This document shows positions 23,627-36,500 of a stretch of DNA of 64,000 nucleotides, piece after piece (the first letter of the stretch is position 1; every line of letters begins with the position of its first letter). The notes under the pieces were generated by a model. The model was not told the DNA's origin and did not search any database. It was given only the letters and a program-made list of their open reading frames with translations. Origin of the DNA: Phragmites australis (taxonomy: Eukaryota > Streptophyta > Magnoliopsida > Poales > Poaceae); contig NC_084923.1 in NCBI RefSeq assembly GCF_958298935.1, positions 25,086,501 through 25,150,500 of the forward strand, written 5' to 3'. The position numbers and the translations under genes are program-made.

Positions 23627-24200
23627 TTTTTGAGAGGAAAACAGTAGGGGAAGACCCTACTATGATTTTATTATACAAATATAGGATGAAAAATAAGAGG
23701 TGCACTGTATAAGGACAAAGGAGGCCAAAAAGACAGAACACAAGAAGAAATCTGTACAAAAGCATCAAGCCAAGATGATAAATTCAACTTTAGAAAGTCT
23801 TCATTCTATACAGCTGGAGGGATGATTCATTTTGAAAACCTTTCTTCCACCCTTGAAAAATTGGCATAACTTGCTGAAATATGAGGCTATTCCTTTGTTT
23901 CCATATATTCCATGCAGCAAGAACAAAAACCTCCACAAAGAAGGATGTTTGGAAATTCTCTTTGGCAGCTTGTGTCATGGTGAAGAAAGGAAGTTGTGTA
24001 TTGCAGTGAATGTGCAAGGCTTGCCAACACCTAGAGCTGAAGGAGCAGTCAAAGAAAAGGTGGAAAACAGTCTCTTTTGTCCTCCATAGGACACGTGATC
24101 ATTGCCATCAACTTTGCAGCTTTTCCTTCTCAAGATATTCCTTGTGTTTAATCTCCATTAAGAGAAGCCATGTGAAGACCTTCAATTTTCTGCTATATTC
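23627..24200 (-). mobile_element. LINE (non-LTR retrotransposon) 3' fragment
   Basis: On the minus strand the frame around 23790..24017 reads NTQLPFFTM...NFQTSFFVEVFVLAAWNIWKQRNSLIFQ. This is the end of the zinc-binding reverse transcriptase domain (zf-RVT) of plant LINEs. Upstream homology is broken by stops. Downstream is a T/C-rich 3' untranslated region that ends in a short A run (CTCAAAAA at 23627), as expected of a LINE tail. It is 5'-truncated, the usual state of LINE copies. Confidence 0.7.
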
Positions 24201-26289
24201 GATTGTTAATAAATAGAAAGAGTCGAAAATTCAAATTATAATTTGCTAGGGGTATATGATATATTTGTTGCATTTTCTGGCAGTGCTCTTCCTATAACTT
24301 GTTTTGAGTATTTTGATTGTTTACGCTGCGCTTCATTGTCCCCTGCGGTGAGTATTTTGGTTTTCCAATTCTCTAATGTTGCCTCCTTGGGTCGTGCTAG
24401 TATGCCACCAAGGTTGCATCCATACTGTTCTTACTGCTAAATTTGTAGTGATACAAGGTGATGAAATTTGCCTTCTTGGAATCGACTTGACCACTTTGGG
24501 TGCCAAAACTCTTAAAACCACATGGGAGTGGGGCGGTAAGGCGTGGTCTTCTTTTGTTGCTGTTGCTAGTGGGCTAGATCCATGCACCATTGGTTGGATC
24601 CATGCGTTTGCGGTCGGTTTCGCGTGTTGCTGCCGTCGGCGATCTCCATAAGGGAGTGTGGCGGTGCGGCGCGGAACACTAGCGGCCCATGCTGCTCTCC
24701 TCTGGTGGCAGCTCGCCTCCCTTCCCTCATCCCCACCCGCTGCTGCCTCCCCCTCTCTGCCTCGCTCCCTATCAGAAGGTGAGTAGGGCGAGGGGAAGGC
24801 TCGGACGGATGCTCTCGGAGCTCGCCGCTGCCTCCCGTTGAGAGTTCGCACCTTGGCTGTCATTGTGTCGTCTTCGGCTCCGGCCTCCACGCCCGCCCTG
24901 TCGGCGTCGGTTGATGTTGTTGCTCCGGAAGGGTACTCCAGCCAGCCAACTATTGCGCATGTCGATCCTGAGTGGTCTATCACGATGTTGTTTCAATAGA
25001 TCCCAACATGTTTTATCTGTGAGCATATTTCTATGGAGACTACGATGGTTTCATGAGCGAGCGGGATGAATTAGCCTAATCTCTATTTCCCGATGGAGTA
25101 GAGATTGCCCTAGCATTGGCTAGACTTTTTTGTGTTAGCTTGTAATTGTCTAAAGATTGCTAGAGTTGCATTGTGTCTATAAGCTTTTTCTTATTGTCGG
25201 TCTGTATAGTTTCACTACTGAAGTCGGGGCTTCCTTCACGCTTTCTTGAGGACGAATCCTTGTTTCACTCAGTTTCTCATAGCAGTATGCAGCCAGCCAG
25301 CCACGTAATTGGTAGAAAAAGAATCCAGAAAGAATTTAAGTTGGGCCCTGGTAATGCCACACGGAATCCGGAGCATGGCGCTGCTCCATCTGTCGAGAGG
25401 TCTCTGGTGTCGACTTGAAATGTCTCACGCTGGTATCCGTGTATTAGCATTTGTGATTCATACTTTACAGTGTTTTGGACAATCCACTACACGCAATAAC
25501 TCGTGTGTACATGCCAAAAAATAATTCTTTAGAGTGAAGAGTCTGTTATATTTGTTTAGTGGATTTGATTTCTTCAGATGGTGCAGGGGACCCTCTTTAT
25601 TTTCATGCTAGAAAATTCTTTCTGAAGAAAGATTCACTGTCACATACTGGTCAGCATGTTGGAAGCACCTCGGTCAAATGAATTTGCTCATTCCTTTTCA
25701 TTTCTCGTCACAAGATGAAATAACCTTTCTTTGTAAGAAAAGGTGAAATCAGTTCCTGCTGTGCAAATAGATTTTTTTCTCTATGTATCAAAATCATCTC
25801 TAAACTGAGTAGTTTCATTCAAAAAGTAAAATCATATTCCTTTTATTTGAGAATTTCTGGTTAGACCGTAAGGAGTTAATAGATAAATAGATGCTGCACA
25901 ATGGAGTTCAAGGGCTGAACTGAACTCAGGACTTTACATGTATGTCTTCAGCAGAGGCAGATGCTTGGCATCTTTGTCATGGGAACAAAAAGTTACTATA
26001 ACAATCTCACATGCAATTTGCACAATGCCAAACTGTTAGGATTTGTTGGGGAAGATACTTTTTATGTGTCCAAATTTCAACTATACGATAAAATAGACCC
26101 ATACATACATGATATGCTTACGTATTGACAACTTGTTTGATATGGATCCTACTTGCTTAGTTTTCATTTGAATATGATTAAGCAAGTCTATTGGTGGCTG
26201 CTCTTACAACACTAAAGTAATTTGTTTCATTTCTGTGTTGGATAGCTGCAGTGGCTGGTTGCTTTTTTTCAATTAAATGATGTTGTCGG
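24201..26289. other. Intergenic, nothing recognised
   Basis: A GC-rich patch at 24580-24960 gives ORFs on both strands (for example 24333..24983 minus), but the predicted proteins are low-complexity R/A/S-rich and match no motif I know. The rest is AT-rich and featureless. Confidence 0.35.
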
Positions 26290-26750
26290 ATGATCAGAAG
26301 CATGGGCGTAGGAGTGGTAGTCAGGAACTATATAGGGAAATGCCTAGCTGCCTGCCGCATATCTGTCGTGAGGGTTGCAGCTCCAGATGTTGCTGAAGCT
26401 TTGGTGATCAGACATGAACTCCATTTAGTGTCTGGATCAGGCTTTCGGAAGATCAGTGTTGCTTTGGATTGCTTATCATTGATCCTAAAACTGAACTCAG
26501 TACAGCTAGGCAGATCCTGGACGAGCAATATAGCTCATGACGTTGAACTTCCAGCTTTGTCCACTTAGTGTCTATCTTTTGTCTATGTTAGTCACTCTGT
26601 AAATCAATTGTTGGTTAGAATATGCTCTTGTGAAATCAGTAGATCAAGTGTTGGTTAGATTTGGCTTGATGAGGTCCCTGGACTGAGCTGAACCATTGTT
26701 TGTAATCAACATTTGAGATCAATAAAGTGCTGGCCGTTTTCTCAAAATGA
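26290..26750 (+). mobile_element. LINE-type RNase H domain fragment and 3' end
   Basis: The 92-codon frame begins RSMGVGVVVRNYIGKCLAACR and continues VAEALVIRHELHLV and ISVALDCLSLILKLN. This is the RNase H-like (RVT_3) domain found at the end of plant LINE polyproteins. The acidic positions are partly kept (E of AEAL, D of LDCLS), but the first D of the usual motif is not in this fragment. After the TAG, a 3' untranslated region runs to AATAAAGTGC and TTTTCTCAAAA at about 26720-26747, a LINE-like tail. Confidence 0.6.
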
Positions 26751-28377
26751 ACATTGTACCCTTATTTGAGTGATGGAGTTCCCCCTCCATTGTAACTTGT
26801 ATTCTTCCATTTCTGGAATCAATCATAGAGTTTTATTACAATTAGAGCCAATGTGTGGCACAAACGGGTGTTAGTCATTTAGTCAATGGATCTGGAACTG
26901 AGCACTGCAGTGCACAAAATTCGGCCAAAAAATAGAAGATAAAGGAATGTGGAGCTCTGGATTGGTGTCTACTGCTGACAATTAATTGGTGTACAAAGTT
27001 GTAAACAATACAGATGAGTCTCTTTATCCAAGGTGATAAGTTGATAACCCATAAATCTTGAACCTTAGCACAATTGAGCGTAATTGGAATTGAATACTCA
27101 GCTCCCAAGGTTCATCAAATCCTACATAGGGTGGCGGGCGAGCTTAACCTGGAACCAAACAAGCAACGGATCGAGAACCGCGGAAGCCATTGTGCTATCG
27201 CGCATCCATTTTCTTGCTCCTCAGGCTACTCCCAATGTAAGGTATAATACACATTAATTAGGTGCCATGTTGGAATTATTGTTGGGTGGCATTAAATTAA
27301 AAAGGAAAAGTCTACATTGTCTCTCTCAATTATTGTTCGAGTCTATTTGACCCCTCTGAACTATAAAACTAGATATCCCGCCTGATGGGAGTTTGACCGA
27401 TCTTCGAAGGTAATATGATAAGTCGATTGGTGAAATTTCGATGTTGATGATCTAAAGGTTCCGACCAGAACAGATCGAGAACTCTAGCAACAATTACTTC
27501 GTGATTATCAACCATGCCAAGACGTGGTTGACCTCGCCAAAATTTTTTTTCCTGCAAGCTAATCGAGAACACAAACGAGAACACAAACAATAACACAAAT
27601 AATAACAGGTAGATGCAATCTGAATATTGCTAATTGCTAATGATGTACTTGAGTTGGGTTCCACAAACCGAACAAGCGGTGAAACTGTCTAAAATAAAAT
27701 AATCTAAACAAAATCCAAGCCTAAACTATGACGGGTACTGTATATATATAGAGAGAATATGAGGAGATCAACCTAAGGTTGTGCAGCTATAGAAAGAGGC
27801 TTACACAAACTAGACTCTGACCCCGACACGCTTACAAGACTCGACAAGGCCACAACGGTAATGTAACACCTTATTCTAACGACTCTAACTAATGTATAAT
27901 GAATCTATAGTCGAGACTAGATCCATTGAAAAGAGCTTATTATAAGCTTTACAGCAAGTCTAAGATCATTTTAATTGGACTTCGTATGCGAAAGTTATGC
28001 CTCTTTTACTGATATGTTGTCCTGAGACTCCATGTAGACTTTGAAGTTCGACTTTGAGTTTGAGTAGACTTGGACATCAAGTGATGACATTTAGATAAGG
28101 TTGTTATGCTTCTTCCATATTTCTAAGCAACAAAATAATTAAAAAACTTAGTAATATCCTATTCTTTACTAAGAAAGTATAAATAGTGAGAAAAGAGATC
28201 ACCTTATGTGTATTCGAAGGAGCGATGTTCTTATCATCACCTTCTTTAACTATTTAAATCGGTGTAATTTACCTTCTAACTAGTTTTAATGGTGGTTTCA
28301 TCCTGCATGGCGACAACTTAGTCTTCCCTGTTGTTAGCGTTTCATTGATGTGGCATCAAAAAATTCCAAAAATAAAT
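26751..28377. other. Intergenic, nothing recognised
   Basis: AT-rich with no supported coding frame. Short ORFs at 26875..27108 and 27369..27596 (minus) lack recognisable motifs. Confidence 0.35.
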
Positions 28378-29420
28378 CTCAAAAATTTCTAAAAATACTA
28401 GAGACAATTCTAAGACATTCTGTGATTTTTTTTCTTTCAAAAATAATGTCTTTTGTATCATATTTCATAGAGAGAAAGCTTAAAAAAAAGAAAAACATGC
28501 TTTAAAAAACGCGCAACTCATTTATTAACCCATGTCAAGAAAATATTAACATGTAAACACATATTTTTTTTATGTAGGGTATACTTAAGAGGATCTAGAA
28601 AATTAGTTTCACTTCATTTAAAGTTTTATTAATTTATCCATGATTTTTACAAAGTTCACAAGTATAAAAGTGAACATCTTAAGAAAAAGCACTGTAATTA
28701 ACTTTGTCATATCTACAATTATTTTTCCTACACAAAGAATTATTTAAGTAAACTAATAAAAATAGTTTCACTAATTTTGGGTGTGATGGATTAGTTATGA
28801 ATTAATCTAGTTACAACACATTTACTCAATCCTATAGTTACAATAACTATTCATGATTTCATATATTTTTTGAGGACAGAGGATCATGTAAGAAGACTAA
28901 AAAAAGTGGTCATGATTTTTGGATTAGCAAATAATAAATTGTGCATTTAACTAGATTTAGCGAATAAATTTTCTCATAGAAAATATACAACTTTTCATGA
29001 GTATAAATACTTTTATCATGTAGATCATGTTACAAGTAAACCAAACAAATTTGTTTTACTTATTTGAAGCTCAGATAAATTAGTTATTAATTTTACAAGA
29101 AAACCAACAAAAACCAATATGTTCATTTTATGCTTGTGAACTTTGTAAAAATTATGGAGAAATTAATAAAACACTAAATGAAGTAAAACTAATTTTTATA
29201 GATTCTCTTAAGTACACCCTACACATAAAAAATATATGTTTGTATGTTAATATTTTTCTTGATGTGAGTTAATAAATGAGCTGCACACTTTTCAAAACAC
29301 ATTTTTTTATTTTTTTTCTAAGCTTTCTCTCTATAAAATATGATGTAAATGACATTGTTTTTGAATTTTTTTCACAGAAGGTTTTAGAATTATCTCTATT
29401 ATTTTAGAATTTTTTTATAC
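28378..29420. repeat. AT-rich foldback element, about 1.04 kb
   Basis: The left arm (about 28378-28690) and right arm (about 29110-29420) are diverged reverse complements over roughly 310 bp. Matching blocks include ATAGAGAGAAAGCTTA, CTCATTTATTAAC, AATATTAACAT and TTTACAAAGTTCACAAG on opposite strands. Weaker pairing continues inward. No coding frame is present. The ends are not sharp, and no target duplication was identified. It may be a large MITE or a foldback transposon. Confidence 0.7.
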
Positions 29421-30342
29421 CATGATAATGAAATACTGCCGATAAGACAGGCTAAATTATCGTCACGTAGAATAGAATCATTATCAAAACTCTTGCAACA
29501 ATTCGATTTAATGCCAGCAACATTGAAAGAATACTCTCGCAACATGAGATTTTGCAAGGCCTCAGTGCGACAAATAAAAACACCACTTTGCAACAGTTGG
29601 AGCAAATGCTCATAACAAATAAAAAGAATGTCTGCAACACGATAAGATCTTGTAACATAAGAAGGGCAAAAAAGACACTTACGTTGCTACCTCCTCTGGT
29701 GCTACCACGCTCTATCCTGCCTCCTCCTTTGTTGCAACTTGTCTGCTCTTTGACCTCACCCCTCCCCCAATGCTCAACTGTGTGAAAGAGGAGAGAGAGG
29801 GACTCCTTGCGGCCATAGCCATGGCTATGTGTAGTGGTGGATGACATCGCGAGATAAATGAGTCGTGGGAGAGAGAGTAAGCAGGAAGAGGATAAGCTCT
29901 TGGAGAGAGAAAATAGTTTAGAGTTGAGAAAGATGGGAGTGAAGTCTCTCACGTATCCTCATGTTGAGGAGAGTCAGCTCTGCCATCATTTTGAAAATTT
30001 ATTTGACTGATGCATTAACAACTTAGCATTTGATTTGGCGTGGTGGAGACGTCCGATACCGGATCTTATATTAGACAACCAAGCCGAAGCATTATCGTTA
30101 ATCACACGAGCCAACCTTACGATATCATGCACTGCAGGAGTTATATCATTCCCTATATCATATTACTTAGCAGCTTTATATACCTCTTCGTGATATAATT
30201 CTTAAGAAGTAATCTTTTAACTACTAAGGAGACGTCCCCTGATACTTGTGGATCACCGTGGAATCTTCCAGAAGGAAGCTAGAGACGGGCTACGGCCTGA
30301 TCGATCTAACGGTTGGGTGCAAAGAACAGGATGCTGGATAGC
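29421..30342. other. Upstream region of the E4 gene
   Basis: A minus-strand frame of 166 codons at 29452..29952 has no recognisable domain and uneven composition, so it is not called. The last 300 bases form the likely promoter of the plus-strand gene. Confidence 0.35.
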
Positions 30343-30349
30343 GTATATA
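30343..30349 (+). promoter_or_regulatory. Candidate TATA box of the E4 gene
   Basis: GTATATA lies about 159 bp upstream of the start codon at 30502, a normal distance for a plant gene with a short leader. Confidence 0.4.
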
Positions 30350-30501
30350 CACAGACAGAAGCGTAACCAGACGGGTATACGTACGCCGTGCGCCTTCTCC
30401 TAAAGAACCCACAAACCCCTGCCCTCTCTCTCGACCCACCGCGACACGCAATTCCCCAGCCCGAGGCGGAAGTCCAAGCAGCATCAGCAGCCGAGACGCC
30501 G

Positions 30502-33500
30502 ATGGCGTCACCGTCGCCGGCGCGGCTGCAGCGCACGCCCGACGAGGTGGAGGACATCATCCTCCGCAAGATCCTCCTTGTCTCCCTCACGCCCCCGGCC
30601 AACCCCAGCCCCGCCGTCGCCTACCTCGAGCTCACCGCCGCCGAGCTCCTCTCCGAGTCGCGCCCGCTCCTCGCGGTGCGCGACGCCGCCGAGCGACTCC
30701 TCATCGACCGCCTCTCGATCCCTGACCCGCCCGCGGCCTCCCCCTCGCCCTTCGCCTTCCTCGCCTCCGCCTTCCGCCGCGCCGCCGACGAGGCCCGCAA
30801 GATCTCCACCATCCGCGACGCCGCGCTGCGGTCCCGCCTCGCGGTCTCCATCGCGCACCTCCGCGGGCTCATCCTCTCCTACGCGCGCATCGTCGCCGGG
30901 AACCCCGACACCTTCCCCTCGCCCCCCAACGCGCCCCACCCCGCCGCCGAGCTCCTCATCTTCCTTCTCGCCGAGGCCGCCGACCCGCTCGATCCGACCC
31001 CGGCCCCCGGCGCACCGCCGGCGCCGGGCTTCATCGACGAGTTCTTCGGCGGGGTGGATTACGAAACCATCGAGCCGGTGATGGGGGAGCTGTACGAGCG
31101 GCTCAGGCAGAGCGTCGAGAAGGTGTCGGCGCTCGGCGACTTCCAGCGTCCGCTGCGAGTGCTCAGGCGGCTGGTGGGGATCCCAAACTGCGCCAAGGCT
31201 CTGGTGAACCATCCCAAGTGGATACCCATGAATCAGATCATGCTCATCGGGGAAGGGAGGGTCATGGAGCTCTCCAGCGTGCTCGGGGCCTTCTTACACG
31301 TCAGCGCCATCCGTGACCGCGAGTTTGCGAGCAAGCCTGATGTCGGGTGAGTGCTCTCGCTCTTTTTCTTGCTCTTGCTGTTGATTCATCGTTTCAGGTA
31401 CAGTATAATGTTTTTATAGATGTGTAAAGCTTGCATTCTTTATACTGTTCCGCGGAGGTCTGCCGACTATGATTAGAACTGCCTCTTATCTTGGAGATTG
31501 GTTAAATGCTTGTTCTTTTGTACCTCAAGAGAGTACTCCATCCTATCTCAAATGTAAGTCCATATAGGTTTGTCCTAAGTCAAGCTTTTTATCTTTGACC
31601 ATCAATAGCAAAAAAATCATATAGATTGACAACATAAGTTTGGTGTTACTAAATTCATCATGGAAAATACTATTATAATATATAACACTTTCTATTCGAA
31701 ATATTATTAGTCAAAGTGCCATATTGGAGACCGTTTTGATGTCTTAATGGACTTATATTTGGGATCAGAGGGAGTATACAAAAGTTAGAATTTTGTGTAT
31801 TGCCTTTGTAGATAGACTCAATTCAGAATATTGATGCACGCTTTAACTTTAAAACAACCTTTTAAGACTTCCATGCTTCAGTTATGCTGCCATTGCACTG
31901 TTGTTAGATGCATATTGGCTTGGAGAATTGGGCTAATTTTTTTTCATAGGTTCAGAATGTTGAGCTTTATTTCTACTAGTTAGATATTAAAGTTAGAATT
32001 TTGATTGTTGCCGTACTTATTGGATTCAATCTTAATTTCAAGGTGTATGCTAACTTCTAGACAACCTTTTTGGAGTTCTATGCTTCAGTGAATCTGTGAA
32101 CAGAAATCACATCATCCAATTGTTGTTTGGTTGTGTGTTTCACTTGTTTAATCCCTTTTGATTTCCTCTGGAAAAGAGGCAACCTTTTTGATGGTTTTCT
32201 AGAGTCTTCTTGTTATCATAATAAAAAATCTACATCAAATCACGAGCGCATGTTGGACACCAGAGTTAATATAAAGGGGAAATGTTGATGCATCCTAGAC
32301 TTTAATTCTGGTATTACTTACCTATCATTCGAGAGCATATAAGATATTAAGATTTAAGTTGTTAATGGGAAGTCTCCATGTACATTTCTTGTTTCGCTAA
32401 CATAATTTGTTCTTTGCTTATGGGCTTGTGAGGGTCCTTTTGCTACAAAGAGATTTCTTAAATAAAAGGTCCTTCATCTTTTCTCTTTATGTTTGGTATT
32501 TCTGACGTTGGTATGTACTAAGTTGGATCTTCAGAATTCAGCTCTATTTGCTATGACCTTAGGTTTTCTATTCCCCTTTTTTCTACTACTGTAATACTAT
32601 ACATTTGAAATCCAAGCCTTCTGTTTTAATTCTGTGGGATATCCATGCAGCCTTATGTTTTCTTTCATTTTTTAACTTTTGGTTAGGCAACAGTGTTTCT
32701 CAGAGGCATCTTCACGCCGGCCAGCTGATCTATTGTCATCTTTCGCAACAATCAAGAGTGTTATGAACGGCTTGTATGATGGCCTCAAGGATGTTCTTCT
32801 AATCCTCCTTAAAAATTTGGATACTCGTGAAAAGGTTCTTGAGTATATAGCAGAAGTGATAAATAAAAATGCGTCCAGATCTGGCATGCAGGTAACTGAC
32901 TAAATTTAACTGGGCATGACCATGGCGAGTGGTTTCACTAGACTAAGTTTCTCTACCTTGCACCATCTTTTCATTTAAATCACATGCTAGGGTACACATG
33001 TAATACAAAAGGCTTGAGAGGCGAAATTGGGTTGCGTTGACCATAGTGTATCGAACTGTTTAGTGCTAAGGGCTAGTTTGCGTTGATGTGATACGCTGTG
33101 TTGCAATGCAGAATCTAGTTAGTTAGGAGAATCTTTACTAATTTTAGTAAGCTTTTATGTTACAGCTCCATAAAAGACGCTGTCAACTAACTGCTAAATC
33201 CAAAACTAGAGATAATATAGTGCGTTACAAAGGTCACCTTAATGCCAAATGGATCCTATGTAGAGGAAAAAATAATTTCTGTTTATGATCTGTTCTCTGA
33301 ACACAACATTGACATGATGCAATCTTGAAATTGTTGATTTAGTGGATATCATTGTTATAATCTAACATGCAGAATGTAATACTTTTATATGTTTTGGATC
33401 TTAAAAAAATTGCAATATATGTTAATCGTATAATACTTGGCAATCATTATGGCTTGGGTCCTTTGTTGCGGGAATCAACTATACTCAAATTGTAAAATCC

Positions 33501-36500
33501 CTGTTGGTAGTTTAGTGCTATAGTAAACTCATCCTGTGTCATGCAACAGGTAGACCCTCTAAAATGTGCGAGTTCAGGTATGTTTGTGAATCTTAGTGCT
33601 GTGATGCTCCGTCTATGTGAGCCTTTTCTGGATAACATGGAGTCAAAGAAGGACAAGATTGATGTCAAATACCTCTTCTGCAACAATAGAATTGATTTCA
33701 AGTGAGTTTTTTCAGAACAATTTGCCTGAAATGTTTGTTGGGCAAATCTGATTATAATGCATATGCTGCATTATTTCACTAATTAATACATTGCACTTTT
33801 ACTGTAGGAATTTGACAGCAATAAATGCTTCTTCAGAAGAAGTCTCATCTTTGATAGAGAGCATAAGCAATGAGCATGCTCAAAATAATGCCAGCGGGGA
33901 GGCTTGCTTTGTGGAATCACAGGAAGCTACAAGCTCTGGCAAAAATAGTACAACTTCTATTCTTTCTAAAGGCGGGGCAGTAGTTAGGTGCTCAAAGAAG
34001 GAGAATTTCTCATTTATTTGTGAATGTTTCTTCATGACTGCGAGGGTACTTAGTCTGGGGCTGATGAAAGCTCTATCAGATTTCAAACACATTGCTCAGG
34101 TGTGGAGATACCTTTCCTCATTCCACATCTGTTTCTGTTTACTTCATTTACATTTGTATTTTTTTTATCTTTCTATTTTAAATATCGTATTCTGGTACAC
34201 TCTGTCAAAAAATATAAGACATTTTTTGAATGGCCTTGTCCATATATTTAAGGCACATTTCATAATCCATTGCAAAATGTTCCTATAATACCCCCTTTAG
34301 ATATCCAGTTTTTGCATTGTATTGCTCACATGCATGCGTTTAATATAACCCTTAGAGATAATAATAATAAGGGGCAGCCTAGTCATTTCGAATGTCTCTT
34401 TGGTCTATGTGCAAGATAAAATACGCCTTGTATTCTTGGACAGAGGTAGTATATTGTTGATGCATGCAAAATGGCCAATCAAACCCTAGCATACTAGTTT
34501 GTTTAGGGCGCGCACATACTTAACGCATACCATTCGTTTAGATCTGGACATGATTTCAACTCTATACTGAACACATACTATTTATTTTACAAATTCAGCA
34601 ACTCGCAAGATTCGAAGATGACTTGGAATCAAACAGAGCAATGAGGGATCAAGGAGGGGGTTCACCACAGCTTGAGCAAGACATAACTCGCTTGGAGAAG
34701 ACTGTTGAGATTTTATCACAGGACAAACTCTGTTATGAAGCTCAGATACTACGAGTATGTCCCAAACCTAGATCTTTTTACTCCATATTGATTATTCATC
34801 TCACTGCCTTTTTCATGTGAATCTCTTTGACTAAAATTTGGGGCTCTGATCTATATCTAGTCTTGTTCCTGTTATTGCATAGAATAGATGTTGATCATTC
34901 AAGGGCTTGTTGAACTATGCAATATGCGGCGCTTTAATTTTATTCTTTTAGTTGCAATTTACAAACCTCTCCAGATCAAGCTCATTGCCACTACTACGAA
35001 TTTATTCTGTTTTTATATTTTTTATTCTACAATTACTGTCAAAGGTACTACTTACTTTTTTGAGGGAAAGGTACTACTTACTTTTATTCTTGTTCATCAT
35101 ATTTCTGTCTTTTTTCCTTTCGTGCTTAATGTGTGGTATCTAAAAGGAGGATTTTATGTCAGTTTCTGATTTCATACACGATTCCTCAGAAGGGGTCATA
35201 CATCCCTTGTGGAATATGTTTCTTAATTTTTTTCTCAGAATAAGTCCTGTAAGCCCCTCTGGATATTCTGGTTTACCATGAGTGAACTGCCTTTACTTCT
35301 TTAGCATTAGTTGCTGATCTAATTTAACATTATCATATTTCTGTCTTTTTTCCTTTCGTGCTTAATGTGTGGTATCTAAAAGGAGGCTTTTGTGTCAGTT
35401 GCTGATTTCATACATGATGCCTCAGAACGGGTCATACATCCCTTGTGAATTTTTTTTTCCTCAGAAGAATTCTTGTAAACCTCCTATGGATATTCTGGTT
35501 TACCATTAGTGAACCGCCTTTACTTCTTTAGTATTAGTTGCTGATCTCATTTAAAATTATGCAATGTACTAATGGTTTATCTTTTATCAGGATGGTGCAT
35601 TCCTTCAACGCGCATTATCTTTCTACAGACTAATGATATTGTGGTCAGTTGACCTAGTTGGTGGATTTAAGATGCCTTTGCCATCAGAATGCCCCAAGGA
35701 ATTTTCTTGCATTCCAGAGCATTTTCTTGACGATGCAATGGATTTACTTGTTCTAACCTCTAGAATTCCAAAAGCCTTGGAAAGCTTCGCATTGGTGAGT
35801 AACCGAGTATCCTCCTTGTTTATTTTGGTATGCTCTAGTTTTGCTTGATTTTGTGATTGCCTGACCTTAGTTATATAGCTGCTTATGATTTTGGTTTCAA
35901 TTATCATGTTTTCTTTGACAGGATGACTTTCTCAATTTCATCATTATGTTCATGGCAAGCACTTCATACATTAAAAATCCTTACCTAAGAGCAAAGATGG
36001 TTGAAGTTTTGAATTGCTGGATGCCACAAAGAAGGTTCATCATTGTTTTAAACTCCATTACAATAAATGATTTCTGACTGTAAGGTTGTGTTCTGAAAGT
36101 TCTTACAACATCATTTGTGCAGTGGCTTGAATTCTACAGCCTCGTTATTTGAGGGGCACCAACTATGTCTTGAATACCTTGTCAAAAATCTTCTAAAGCT
36201 TTATGTGGATATTGAATTTACTGGCTCCCATACACAAGTGAGTGGCATGATTAGTTTCTGTTAATTAATCTAGCCTTTTGCCAATCACTTCAAATCATCT
36301 CAGACTTGTAGTGTAATTACATTGTTGTCTATTTCTGTAGTTTTTTGACAAGTTTAACATTCGACATAATATTGCTGAGCTTCTGGAGTATTTATGGGAT
36401 GTTCCCAGTCATCGAAATGCATGGAGACAAGTGAGTAATTCTTCGTGCAGACACCTTTTTTCTTCACTTGTTACTGAAATATTTCCCACATTTTATGTGG

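Noticed and set aside
24333..24983. 216-codon minus-strand ORF
   Set aside because: R/A/S-rich composition in a GC-rich patch, no motif, and competing ORFs on the other strand.
29452..29952. 166-codon minus-strand ORF upstream of the E4 gene
   Set aside because: No recognisable domain. Hydrophobic and cysteine-rich segments look random.
30388..30501. In-frame extension of the E4 protein upstream of 30502
   Set aside because: The frame is open, but the codon at 30388 is GTG and there is no upstream ATG. The ATG at 30502 has strong context and matches family N-termini.
30508..31212. Long antisense and shifted ORFs in E4 exon 1
   Set aside because: Low-complexity products caused by the GC-rich exon; shadows of the true frame.
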